Positions 16,215 through 23,666 of a stretch of 25,284 nt of DNA are shown piece by piece. The position numbers were made by a program, and so were the translations under genes. The notes beneath the pieces are model-generated. The model ran no database searches, was not told where the DNA came from, and was given only the letters and a program-made list of their open reading frames with translations. The first letter of the stretch is position 1. Every line of letters begins with the position of its first letter. The DNA is from Bacillota bacterium. GTDB taxonomy: Bacteria; Bacillota_C; Negativicutes; JAEYSJ01. The stretch covers positions 1 through 25,284 of the forward strand of contig JAEYSJ010000034.1 in the NCBI GenBank assembly GCA_023434855.1. Reading direction: 5' to 3'.

Positions 16215-17225
16215 ATGCGCAAAGTAATAATAAATGATCCAACCTTGCGTGATGGTTCTCACGCTATTCAACATCAACTTACAGCTGAACAGATTGCTTT
16301 GTATTGTTCAGCTGCTGATAAAGCTGGGGTTCCTATTGTAGAAGTAGGACACGGAAACGGAGCTGGTGCTTCGTCGTTACAATTGGGAGAAAGTTTACTT
16401 TCCGACGAAGTTATGTTGTCTATTGCTAGGGAAAATTTAAAAACCTCAAAATTAGGAATACATATTATACCAGGATTTGCTACAATTGAGAGGGATCTTT
16501 CGCACGCAATTGATTTAGGCGTCGATGTGATAAGAGTAGCATCCCATTGTACAGAAGCAGATATCACTGAACGACATATAGGATATGCACGTCAGAGAGG
16601 CAAAGAGGTTTATGGCGTATTAATGATGACCCATATGGCTTCAAAAGAGGTACTGGCAGAAGAAGCTCTCAAAATGGAATCATATGGTGCCGAAGGTATT
16701 ATGTTAATGGATTCAGCAGGGGCTTATTTGCCCAATGACGTATCCGAAAAGATAGGGACACTTGTGAATAGATTAAGTATCCCAATTGGTTTTCATGCTC
16801 ATAACAACCTGGGATTATCAATTGCCAATTCTTTGTCAGCATTAGAAGCTGGAGCGATGATGATAGATGGATGTGCACGTGGATTTGGCGCTGGAGCTGG
16901 CAATGCCCCTATCGAAGTACTAGTGGCAGTACTAGAGAAAATGGGATATGAAACTGGAATCGACCTGTATGCTATTCTTGATGCCGCAGATTTAGCAGAG
17001 CGAGAGATATTGAAAGTGATACCTAGTATTCAATCAACTAGTATTGTTAGTGGATTAGCTGGAGTTTTTTCAGGTTTTTCGATCCATGTTAATCGTGTTG
17101 CACAAAGTTATGCCGTGGATCCTCGTGATGTATTTTTTGAGTTGGGCCGTAGACAAGTAGTTGCGGGGCAGGAAGATATTATTATTGAGGTTGCTTCAGA
17201 ACTTGCCGCTAAGCGGGGTGTATAG
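16215..17225 (+). CDS. 4-hydroxy-2-oxovalerate aldolase, DmpG/MhpE family
   Basis: A 336-residue TIM-barrel aldolase with a C-terminal helical domain used for contact with the acylating dehydrogenase. It splits 4-hydroxy-2-oxovalerate to pyruvate and acetaldehyde, or makes it in reverse. The N-terminal signature NDPTLRDGSHAIQHQL holds Arg12 and the metal-binding Asp13, and the metal ligands His194 and His196 are in GFHAHNNLGL. GFGAGAGNAPIEVLVAVLEKMG is also typical. The AAGGAG ribosome binding site lies 5 bases before the ATG. The preceding gene encodes its usual partner. In a sugar cluster it may supply a five-carbon 2-oxo acid to the ThDP enzyme upstream; that is inference. Confidence 0.92.
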   Translation: MRKVIINDPTLRDGSHAIQHQLTAEQIALYCSAADKAGVPIVEVGHGNGAGASSLQLGESLLSDEVMLSIARENLKTSKLGIHIIPGFATIERDLSHAIDLGVDVIRVASHCTEADITERHIGYARQRGKEVYGVLMMTHMASKEVLAEEALKMESYGAEGIMLMDSAGAYLPNDVSEKIGTLVNRLSIPIGFHAHNNLGLSIANSLSALEAGAMMIDGCARGFGAGAGNAPIEVLVAVLEKMGYETGIDLYAILDAADLAEREILKVIPSIQSTSIVSGLAGVFSGFSIHVNRVAQSYAVDPRDVFFELGRRQVVAGQEDIIIEVASELAAKRGV

Positions 17226-17228
17226 CTT

Positions 17229-18293
17229 ATGAGTGAAACTGCCGAGAACCTAATTGTTAATGATTGCCAAAAGGTTTTATCTCATTATCCAAATGATTTT
17301 TTAACAAATTTGAGAAATCAATGCATTTTGATTACGGGTGGAACGGGTTTTATTGGTACATGGCTTGCCGAATTATTAACTTTCTTAAATGACAAAGAAC
17401 AGTATAATATGAAGATTGTTTTGCTCTCAGAAAGAGCGTATACTTTTGCTAGTAAAGCTCCCCACTTAGTTAATCGACAAGATATCACTTTAATTTCTAA
17501 AGATATTGTTGGCGTAACTGACTTGCCTGCAGAAATTACAATGATTATACATGCTGCAGGAAGTCCTGATAATAGACTACATGCATCAGATCCTATAAAA
17601 GTTATGCGAACGATCACAATGGGGACAGAAGTTTTGCTTAGTATAGCAAGCCGCTTACCAAAGCTGAAAAAAATATTGAATATTAGCTCTGGATTAATCT
17701 ATGGAAACCAAAATACGCATAGCGAAAAAAGTAAAGAATGTGGTGGTAATTGCCCTGAAAGTTTTAGCTTTAACAATGCATACGTAGAAGCTAAGAGATA
17801 TGCAGAATCATTATGTGCCGTCTATGGAAATAAATATAAGCTTGATATAACTAATATCCGGCCGTATGCTTTTGTGGGGCCGTATCAATTAGTGGATAGG
17901 CCATGGGCCATAAATAATTTTATTCGCGATTACCTAAATAATAAGCCTATACGAATTCTTGGGGATGGAGAGACAGTTAGAAGTTATATGTACCCTGCTG
18001 ACATGGCGCTATGGATATTGAAACTACTGGCAGATGCAAATGCGGGACAAAGTTACAATATTGGTAATCCGGCCCCTATAAGCTTAAACTCGCTGGCGGA
18101 AAAAATATCATTGAGCATGCATAAGAATTTACCAGTTCAAATCAATAATTACCAAGATAATGCATATCGCAGGACTCGATTTGTGCCCGATGTAACAAAA
18201 GCCTTCAATGAGCTTGATTTGAAGATTACAGTAGAGATTGATGAAGCACTTGAACATACCTTGTTATGGAATCTTTCTAATTATTGCAAATAA
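17229..18293 (+). CDS. NAD-dependent epimerase/dehydratase family protein (extended SDR)
   Basis: A 354-residue extended SDR enzyme acting on a nucleotide sugar. The cofactor motif is ILITGGTGFIGTWL after an unusual 30-residue N-terminal extension. The catalytic serine region is LNISSGLIYG, and the tyrosine/lysine pair is in NNAYVEAKRYAESL. The downstream part (RPYAFVGPYQ, ILGDGETVRSYMYPADMA) is typical for nucleotide-sugar epimerases and reductases. The exact reaction cannot be read. In the proposed pathway it could reduce the ketone of a newly added side chain, the role of YerF in yersiniose biosynthesis, or epimerise the ring. It begins 3 bases after the aldolase stop and overlaps or abuts the next SDR gene, so the genes form one operon. 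Confidence 0.85.
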   Translation: MSETAENLIVNDCQKVLSHYPNDFLTNLRNQCILITGGTGFIGTWLAELLTFLNDKEQYNMKIVLLSERAYTFASKAPHLVNRQDITLISKDIVGVTDLPAEITMIIHAAGSPDNRLHASDPIKVMRTITMGTEVLLSIASRLPKLKKILNISSGLIYGNQNTHSEKSKECGGNCPESFSFNNAYVEAKRYAESLCAVYGNKYKLDITNIRPYAFVGPYQLVDRPWAINNFIRDYLNNKPIRILGDGETVRSYMYPADMALWILKLLADANAGQSYNIGNPAPISLNSLAEKISLSMHKNLPVQINNYQDNAYRRTRFVPDVTKAFNELDLKITVEIDEALEHTLLWNLSNYCK

Positions 18294-18310
18294 GTAACGG
18301 GAGTAATGGC

Positions 18311-19249
18311 ATGGATGTTAAGCAAGTTGCAATTCTAGGAGCGACTAGTCATATTGCTAAAGGACTGATTATAGGGCTATCACAGCAAGGGTATAAGTTG
18401 ACTCTTTTTGCAAGATCACTCGACCAAGTTCACGATTTTGTACAAAATAATAAAATATATGATAAAATAACTATTTTGCCTTTCGAGCATTTTGGAAGTA
18501 GCGCATATGATGTTATTATTAATTGCGTTGGTATTGGTGATCCCCAGAAATTAAAGTATTCTGGTTCTAAAATATTTTATATCACAGAACAATTTGATAA
18601 TCTTATTTTAGATTTTTTAGTAAGATATCCAGATACGCTTTATATTAATTTGAGTAGTGGCGCTAGTTATGGAATAAACTTTAAGGAACCTGTTGATGAA
18701 TCATCTTATGCACAACTAAACATTAATAATATCACTACTGATGATTATTATGGAATTGCAAAATTATATATAGAAGCTAAACATCGTTCTTTAAAAGAAT
18801 ATAATATTGTAGATTTGAGAGTCTTTGGATATTTTAGTCGTTTTATTAATTTAAGTTCAAGCTATTTCATCAATGAAATTATATTATGCATTAAACAAAA
18901 TAGAGAATTAGTCACCGGACCAGGGAACATAGTTCGTGATTATGTACACCCGAGTGACTTAGTCGGTCTAATCGAGAGTTGTATCGACAAGCATAAAGTT
19001 AATGATACTTATGATGTTTATAGCTTAGCCCCAGTCACTAAATTTGAAATTCTTGAGTTTTTTACTGCTGTGTATAAGCTCAAATATGTTATTGACGATA
19101 AAGTGATTATTCAGACTGCAACTGGATTAAAGGAGCATTATTACTCTAAAAGTAGAAAGGCAGAAGCTATTGGTTATGCTCCTACTCTTACATCTTTAGA
19201 GTGCATCAAGAAGGAAACAGAACAAATTCTACATAATAATATCAAATAA
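18311..19249 (+). CDS. Second SDR-family sugar-nucleotide oxidoreductase
   Basis: A 312-residue Rossmann-fold protein with the cofactor motif AILGATSHIAKGL, a less common version of the SDR glycine motif. INLSSGASYG carries the catalytic serine, and DDYYGIAKLYIEAK the Tyr-x3-Lys pair. VRDYVHPSDLVGLI matches the C-terminal part of sugar-nucleotide epimerases/reductases. It shares only general similarity with the neighbouring SDR, so a distinct reaction is likely. The TTG at 18284 overlaps the preceding gene, but the ATG at 18311 has a GGGAG site 7 bases before it and gives a normal N-terminus. It is the last enzyme of the CDP-sugar cassette, followed by a 74-base gap and a glycosyltransferase. 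Confidence 0.82.
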   Translation: MDVKQVAILGATSHIAKGLIIGLSQQGYKLTLFARSLDQVHDFVQNNKIYDKITILPFEHFGSSAYDVIINCVGIGDPQKLKYSGSKIFYITEQFDNLILDFLVRYPDTLYINLSSGASYGINFKEPVDESSYAQLNINNITTDDYYGIAKLYIEAKHRSLKEYNIVDLRVFGYFSRFINLSSSYFINEIILCIKQNRELVTGPGNIVRDYVHPSDLVGLIESCIDKHKVNDTYDVYSLAPVTKFEILEFFTAVYKLKYVIDDKVIIQTATGLKEHYYSKSRKAEAIGYAPTLTSLECIKKETEQILHNNIK

Positions 19250-19323
19250 ATGGGTTGTAAGGATTGTAAAGGATCAAGATCCGGTTAAAAGTAGAAACAC
19301 GGTGCTATTAAAGGAGATATCTT

Positions 19324-20304
19324 GTGGAGCAGATGATTAAACTTACCATTGCAGTTCCTACTTATAATGGAGCAAAATATATTAGGCAATGCCTTAATAG
19401 TATTTTAGAGCAAATAGAATCTGGGGTTGAACTATTAATATCTGATAATGCCTCCACAGACGAGACCCCCAAAATAGTACAAGAATATCAATCAAAATTC
19501 TCCTGCATACGTTATATCTGTAATGAAAGAAACTTAGGTGCGGATACTAATTTTGATTTGGCAGTGCGCCGCTCCCTGGGAGAATATGTGTGGCTCTTTG
19601 GGGATGACGACACCATGAAGCCTGGCGCGATAGGCAAGGTTTTACGTGTAATTGCTGAAAATCCGAATCTAGCAGCAATTTTTGTCAATTATTCAATTTA
19701 TAGTCAAGATATGAGAAGTTGTGAAAAAGATAAAGATGTTGATTTTAAAGGCGATGTATTATGTGTAACCTCAGATGAATTTTTGAAAACGGTTAGAATT
19801 GCTCCAATTTTTATTTCTGCCAATATAGTGCAACGACGTACATGGATTCAAACGGATACTAGCCCTTATATTGGCTCTAATTGGATTCAATTTGGTACCT
19901 TAATGGATATGGTAATAGGGCGTACAACCTATTGTATCGAGTATCCTTATGTTAATTTAAGAACTGGAGCGGCTCGTTGGAAGAATGGTGGGCAGTTTTA
20001 TAAAAATACGCTGTCGTTATACAATATTCTTGCTAAGCTTCCTAGTGAGGGATATAGCGAAGATAGTGTAGAGCATGCTATGGAGCCTATTATAACTCAT
20101 CTTAGTCGCACTATCCGATCAGCTAAACGCGAAGGCCTGGTGGTTGATAAAACGCTATTGCAAGCATCAATACTAGCATTTAATAATCTGTCCTGCTTTT
20201 GGTTTAAGCAATTTCCGTTACTAGTAATCCCGGGAATTGTATATAGGCTGTTTTATGGGAGATATATAAGGCGTAAAATTAAGGAATACTGGGGACGATT
20301 GTGA
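19324..20304 (+). CDS. Family 2 glycosyltransferase at the end of the CDP-sugar cassette
   Basis: A 326-residue GT-A glycosyltransferase with the start LTIAVPTYNGAKYIRQCLNSIL, the nucleotide site SDNASTDETPK and the metal-binding FGDDDTMKPGAIG. It resembles abequosyl-/rhamnosyl-type family 2 transferases used in O-antigen assembly. Its position directly after the CDP-sugar genes makes it the best candidate to transfer the sugar they make, an inference. GTG 19324 has AAGGAG (19311-19316) 7 bases before it; the ATG at 19333 would be too far away. The C-terminal 40 residues are hydrophobic and basic and may bind the membrane. Its stop codon touches the left arm of a perfect hairpin. Confidence 0.85.
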   Translation: MEQMIKLTIAVPTYNGAKYIRQCLNSILEQIESGVELLISDNASTDETPKIVQEYQSKFSCIRYICNERNLGADTNFDLAVRRSLGEYVWLFGDDDTMKPGAIGKVLRVIAENPNLAAIFVNYSIYSQDMRSCEKDKDVDFKGDVLCVTSDEFLKTVRIAPIFISANIVQRRTWIQTDTSPYIGSNWIQFGTLMDMVIGRTTYCIEYPYVNLRTGAARWKNGGQFYKNTLSLYNILAKLPSEGYSEDSVEHAMEPIITHLSRTIRSAKREGLVVDKTLLQASILAFNNLSCFWFKQFPLLVIPGIVYRLFYGRYIRRKIKEYWGRL

Positions 20305-20359
20305 ATACTTCTCAAAACTTATATTACTTTATCTTGTAATATAAGTTTTGAGAAGTATT
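20304..20359 (+). repeat. Perfect 24-bp inverted repeat between the CDP- and GDP-sugar cassettes
   Basis: Bases 20304-20327 and 20336-20359 are exact reverse complements around an 8-base loop (TTTATCTT). The left arm begins at the last base of the glycosyltransferase stop codon. No T-run follows on the + strand, so it is not a classical intrinsic terminator. It may end transcription weakly, protect mRNA 3' ends or be a mobile-element remnant. Confidence 0.85.
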
Positions 20360-20386
20360 AGTTATAAATATTGGGGAGGGAACAAT

Positions 20387-21463
20387 TTGAAAAAAGCATT
20401 AATAACCGGAATAACAGGACAAGATGGTGCATATCTCGCCGAGTTCTTGCTCAATAAAGGATATGAAGTCCATGGGGTAAAACGCCGCAGTTCTCTATTT
20501 AACACGGATCGTATTGATCATCTTTATCAAGATCCTCATGAACAGAATGTAAGATTCCATTTGCATCATGGCGATCTCACTGATTCAACTAACCTTATAC
20601 GCATTATTCAGGAAGTACAGCCTGATGAAATATACAACCTAGCTGCGCAAAGCCATGTTCAAGTTTCGTTTGAAACCCCTGAATATACTGCAAATTCAGA
20701 TGCTCTAGGTACGCTGCGAATATTAGAAGCGTTACGAATATTAGATCTAACTAAGAAGACTAAATTTTATCAAGCTTCGACTAGTGAATTGTATGGTAAA
20801 GTACAAGAGACTCCACAAAAGGAAACTACTCCTTTTTATCCCCGTAGCCCTTATGCTGCGGCAAAGTTGTATGCATATTGGATAACGGTGAACTATCGCG
20901 AAGCCTATGGCATGTATGCTTGTAATGGAATTCTGTTTAATCATGAGTCACCTATTCGTGGTGAGACCTTTGTCACAAGAAAAATTACCCGAGCTGTAGC
21001 ACGGATTAAAGTCGGTTTAGACAAAGATCTTTACTTGGGGAATTTGGATGCCAAGCGTGATTGGGGCTTTGCCGGTGACTATGTAGAGGCGATGTGGTTA
21101 ATGCTACAGCAGGAAGTCCCTGAGGACTTTGTTATTGCTACAGGTGAAACTCACTCGGTTCGCAAATTTGTAGAACTTGCCTTTAAGCATATTGGTATCA
21201 ATATTACGTGGCAGGGACAAGGTGTAGAAGAAAAGGGAATTGATCAAGCAACAGGAAAAGTGCTTGTTCATATAGATCCGCGTTATTTCCGCCCTACAGA
21301 AGTAGAATTGTTGTTGGGTGATGCTACGAAAGCTCGTGAAAAATTAGGATGGCAGCCTAAAATGTCTCTATCGCAATTAGTGGAAGCGATGGTCAGCGAA
21401 GATCTTCGTCAGGCTGAGAGAGATATAGTCCTGAAGTCCCAGGGCTTTTCTATACGCAATTAA
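20387..21463 (+). CDS. gmd: GDP-mannose 4,6-dehydratase
   Basis: An extended SDR of 358 residues that turns GDP-mannose into GDP-4-keto-6-deoxymannose with bound NADP. Marks are [19 protein letters not shown] at the N-terminus, the family [14 protein letters not shown] segment, the catalytic STSELYG, the Tyr/Lys pair in [13 protein letters not shown] and [21 protein letters not shown]. The frame is open back to a TTG at 20348 inside the hairpin arm, but the TTG at 20387 has a GGGGAGGG site 7 bases before it and gives exactly the family N-terminus. A TTG start may hold expression low. It opens the GDP-sugar cassette; the manC/manB genes for GDP-mannose supply are not in the window. Confidence 0.96.
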   Translation: MKKALITGITGQDGAYLAEFLLNKGYEVHGVKRRSSLFNTDRIDHLYQDPHEQNVRFHLHHGDLTDSTNLIRIIQEVQPDEIYNLAAQSHVQVSFETPEYTANSDALGTLRILEALRILDLTKKTKFYQASTSELYGKVQETPQKETTPFYPRSPYAAAKLYAYWITVNYREAYGMYACNGILFNHESPIRGETFVTRKITRAVARIKVGLDKDLYLGNLDAKRDWGFAGDYVEAMWLMLQQEVPEDFVIATGETHSVRKFVELAFKHIGINITWQGQGVEEKGIDQATGKVLVHIDPRYFRPTEVELLLGDATKAREKLGWQPKMSLSQLVEAMVSEDLRQAERDIVLKSQGFSIRN

Positions 21464-21475
21464 TTGGAGAAAAAT

Positions 21476-22417
21476 ATGAGAATATTGTTAACGGGTTCTA
21501 CCGGTATGGTAGGGTGCAACTTTTTAGAGCATCCAGCGACTGATAAATTTGAATTGTTAACTCCAGGAAGTACTGAGCTGAACTTATGCGATTACTTTGC
21601 TACAGAAGCATACCTAAAAAAAAATCAGCCCGATATTATCATTCATGCAGCAGGAAGAGTTGGCGGTATACAGGCTAATATTAAAGAACCTGTTCGTTTT
21701 CTCCTTGATAACCTGGACATGGGGCGGAACATAGTATGGGCTGCGCGCCAGTGTGGTGTCCGTAAATTAATTAATCTTGGCAGTTCATGCATGTATCCAA
21801 GAAATCATGAGGAGCCCCTCTTAGAAGAGCAAGTGTTGCAAGGCGAACTAGAACCGACTAATGAAGGCTATGCTTTAGCGAAAGTAATGGTAAGTAGGTT
21901 ATGTGAATATATTTCGCGGGAAGATGATAGGTTCCAGTTCAAAACGATCATACCTTGTAATCTGTATGGACGCTGGGATAAATTTGATCCTGCCCATTCT
22001 CATATGATTCCGGCTGTCATACATAAATTGCATAATGCAAAGCAGGCGAAATTGGCTAAAGTTGATATTTGGGGAGATGGAATGGCCAGTAGAGAATTTA
22101 TGTATGCAGGCGACTTAGCAGATTGTCTTGTACAGGCAGTTCAAAAGTTTGATACATTGCCTAGCATTATGAATGCTGGTTTAGGTATAGATTATACGAT
22201 AAATGAGTATTATCATGCGATTGCAACAGTGGTAGGTTTTACTGGTTCGTTCGTTCATGATTTGTCCAAGCCAGTGGGGATGCAGCGCAAGCTAGTTAAT
22301 ATAACGAAACAGAAAAAATGGGGTTGGCAGGCAACGACATCTCTGCAGGATGGGTTATCTAGGACTTATCAATACTATTTGTCTGCTATAGCAAAAGGAG
22401 AGTTTGAACATGCGTAA
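21476..22417 (+). CDS. fcl: GDP-L-fucose synthase family epimerase/reductase
   Basis: A 313-residue SDR that converts GDP-4-keto-6-deoxymannose to GDP-L-fucose by 3,5-epimerisation and reduction. The cofactor motif is ILLTGSTGMVG; family marks are HAAGRVGGIQANIKEP, NLGSSCMYPRN with the catalytic Ser and Cys, the Tyr/Lys pair in EGYALAKVMVSRL, and IPCNLYGRWDKFDPAHSHMIPAVIHK with the conserved His. A colitose-type relative (ColC, acting on the 3-deoxy substrate) is possible given the deoxygenase-like neighbour. TTG 21464 lies within the ribosome binding site; ATG 21476 is chosen. It starts 12 bases after the gmd stop and overlaps the next gene by 8 bases. Confidence 0.93.
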   Translation: MRILLTGSTGMVGCNFLEHPATDKFELLTPGSTELNLCDYFATEAYLKKNQPDIIIHAAGRVGGIQANIKEPVRFLLDNLDMGRNIVWAARQCGVRKLINLGSSCMYPRNHEEPLLEEQVLQGELEPTNEGYALAKVMVSRLCEYISREDDRFQFKTIIPCNLYGRWDKFDPAHSHMIPAVIHKLHNAKQAKLAKVDIWGDGMASREFMYAGDLADCLVQAVQKFDTLPSIMNAGLGIDYTINEYYHAIATVVGFTGSFVHDLSKPVGMQRKLVNITKQKKWGWQATTSLQDGLSRTYQYYLSAIAKGEFEHA

Positions 22418-23666
22418 GAAGATTGGCGTAGGTCATGCTCATGTGGGAGAATTAGAAAAGAAATATGTCAACCTTGCGCTTGATGCCGGGCGCCTCTCAC
22501 AGGGAGAGTTTGTTTATAAATTTGAGAACGAATTTGCTCAGCTGCATGAACAGCGGTGGGGGATTGCTTGTAACAGTGGAACTTCTGCTCTCCATGCCGC
22601 TTTGGAAGCCCTAAAAGAAAAATATCAATGGCCTGAGAAAAGTGAGGTGCTGGTTCCGGCCATTACCTTTATTGCTACTTCTAATGCATGCATCCATGCT
22701 GGACTGGTTCCAGTCTTTGTTGACGTTGATTCAGTCTCCTATAATATGGATCCGAAGCAAATTGAAGCAAAAATTTCACCAAAAACCGTTGGCATTATGC
22801 CGGTACACACGTTCGGTCAACCTTGTGAAATGGATGAAATTGTTGCTATAGCCAGTAAATATAACCTGAGATTAATTGAGGATTGTGCAGAAGCTCATTT
22901 TGCGACCTATAAGGGAAGGCCTGTGGGAAGCTTTAGTGACATAGCTGGTTTTAGTACCTATGTTGCTCATACTATCACAACCGGCGTAGGCGGTGTAATA
23001 ACAACAAATGACAGCGAGCTGGCGGAAATCTGCCGCTCCTTAATTGCTCATGGCCGTGCTTGCACTTGCGAACGTTGCATCGCTTCTAATCCTAACCAGG
23101 TTTGCAAGCTGCGCATGCAGACGGAAATGGACAAACGATTTATGATGGTGCGGATGGGTTACAGTTATCGGATTGGTGAGTTAGAAGGTGCCCTCGGAAT
23201 AGCCCAACTGGAGAACCGGGATTTCATTATGAACACCCGAAAAGAAAATGCTGCTTATTTGACAAATAAGCTTCGTAAGTTTGAAGAGTTCTTTCAACTG
23301 CCTGACTATCCAGAGTATATTGATCACTCTTTTATGATGTATCCAATCGTAATCAAAGAAAGTGCATCTTTTACACAACGGGAATTGACTGGATATCTAG
23401 AGCAGAAAAATATAGAAAGCAGGCCAATGCTTCCACTTCTTAATCAGCCGGTTTATAAAGAATTGTTCGGAGATATTGAAAAGGATTATCCTGTTGCTCA
23501 ATGGATCAATAACAATGGTTTTTATGTTGGTTGCCATCATGGGCTAAATACAGAAGAGCTGGACTATATTGTTGAATGTATTGAAACGTTCATAAAAACG
23601 AAATGCATTAATTTCGCAGCTGCTACTACGTCAGTATCAATAAGGAGCGAAGGTGCGAAAGAGTGA
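22410..23666 (+). CDS. DegT-fold PLP/PMP protein with His in place of the catalytic Lys and a Cys cluster
   Basis: A 418-residue DegT/DnrJ/EryC1/StrS-family protein. In aminotransferases of this family a lysine binds PLP; here His187 takes its place (STYVAHTITTGVGG), as in the 3-dehydratases ColD and RfbH. The stretch around it aligns without gaps to the same region of RfbH in this window. It also has Cys218, Cys220, Cys223 and Cys232 (CTCERC, then C after eight residues), close to where RfbH holds three of its iron-sulfur ligands; the fourth RfbH ligand position is alanine here, with Cys159 one residue before. It could be a 3-dehydratase/deoxygenase for GDP-4-keto-6-deoxymannose. A transaminase is unlikely without the lysine. 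ATG 22410 has AAGGAG 9 bases upstream. Confidence 0.85.
   Translation: MRKKIGVGHAHVGELEKKYVNLALDAGRLSQGEFVYKFENEFAQLHEQRWGIACNSGTSALHAALEALKEKYQWPEKSEVLVPAITFIATSNACIHAGLVPVFVDVDSVSYNMDPKQIEAKISPKTVGIMPVHTFGQPCEMDEIVAIASKYNLRLIEDCAEAHFATYKGRPVGSFSDIAGFSTYVAHTITTGVGGVITTNDSELAEICRSLIAHGRACTCERCIASNPNQVCKLRMQTEMDKRFMMVRMGYSYRIGELEGALGIAQLENRDFIMNTRKENAAYLTNKLRKFEEFFQLPDYPEYIDHSFMMYPIVIKESASFTQRELTGYLEQKNIESRPMLPLLNQPVYKELFGDIEKDYPVAQWINNNGFYVGCHHGLNTEELDYIVECIETFIKTKCINFAAATTSVSIRSEGAKE

Noticed and set aside
15339..17225. Catabolic meta-cleavage (aromatic degradation) operon fragment
   Set aside because: No dioxygenase, hydrolase or hydratase genes are present; the pair is embedded in a sugar cassette with tight spacing.
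20304..20359. Classical intrinsic terminator
   Set aside because: The stem is perfect but no T-run follows on the + strand.
22410..23666. GDP-perosamine synthase (aminotransferase) next to gmd
   Set aside because: The lysine needed for PLP transamination is histidine (residue 187).
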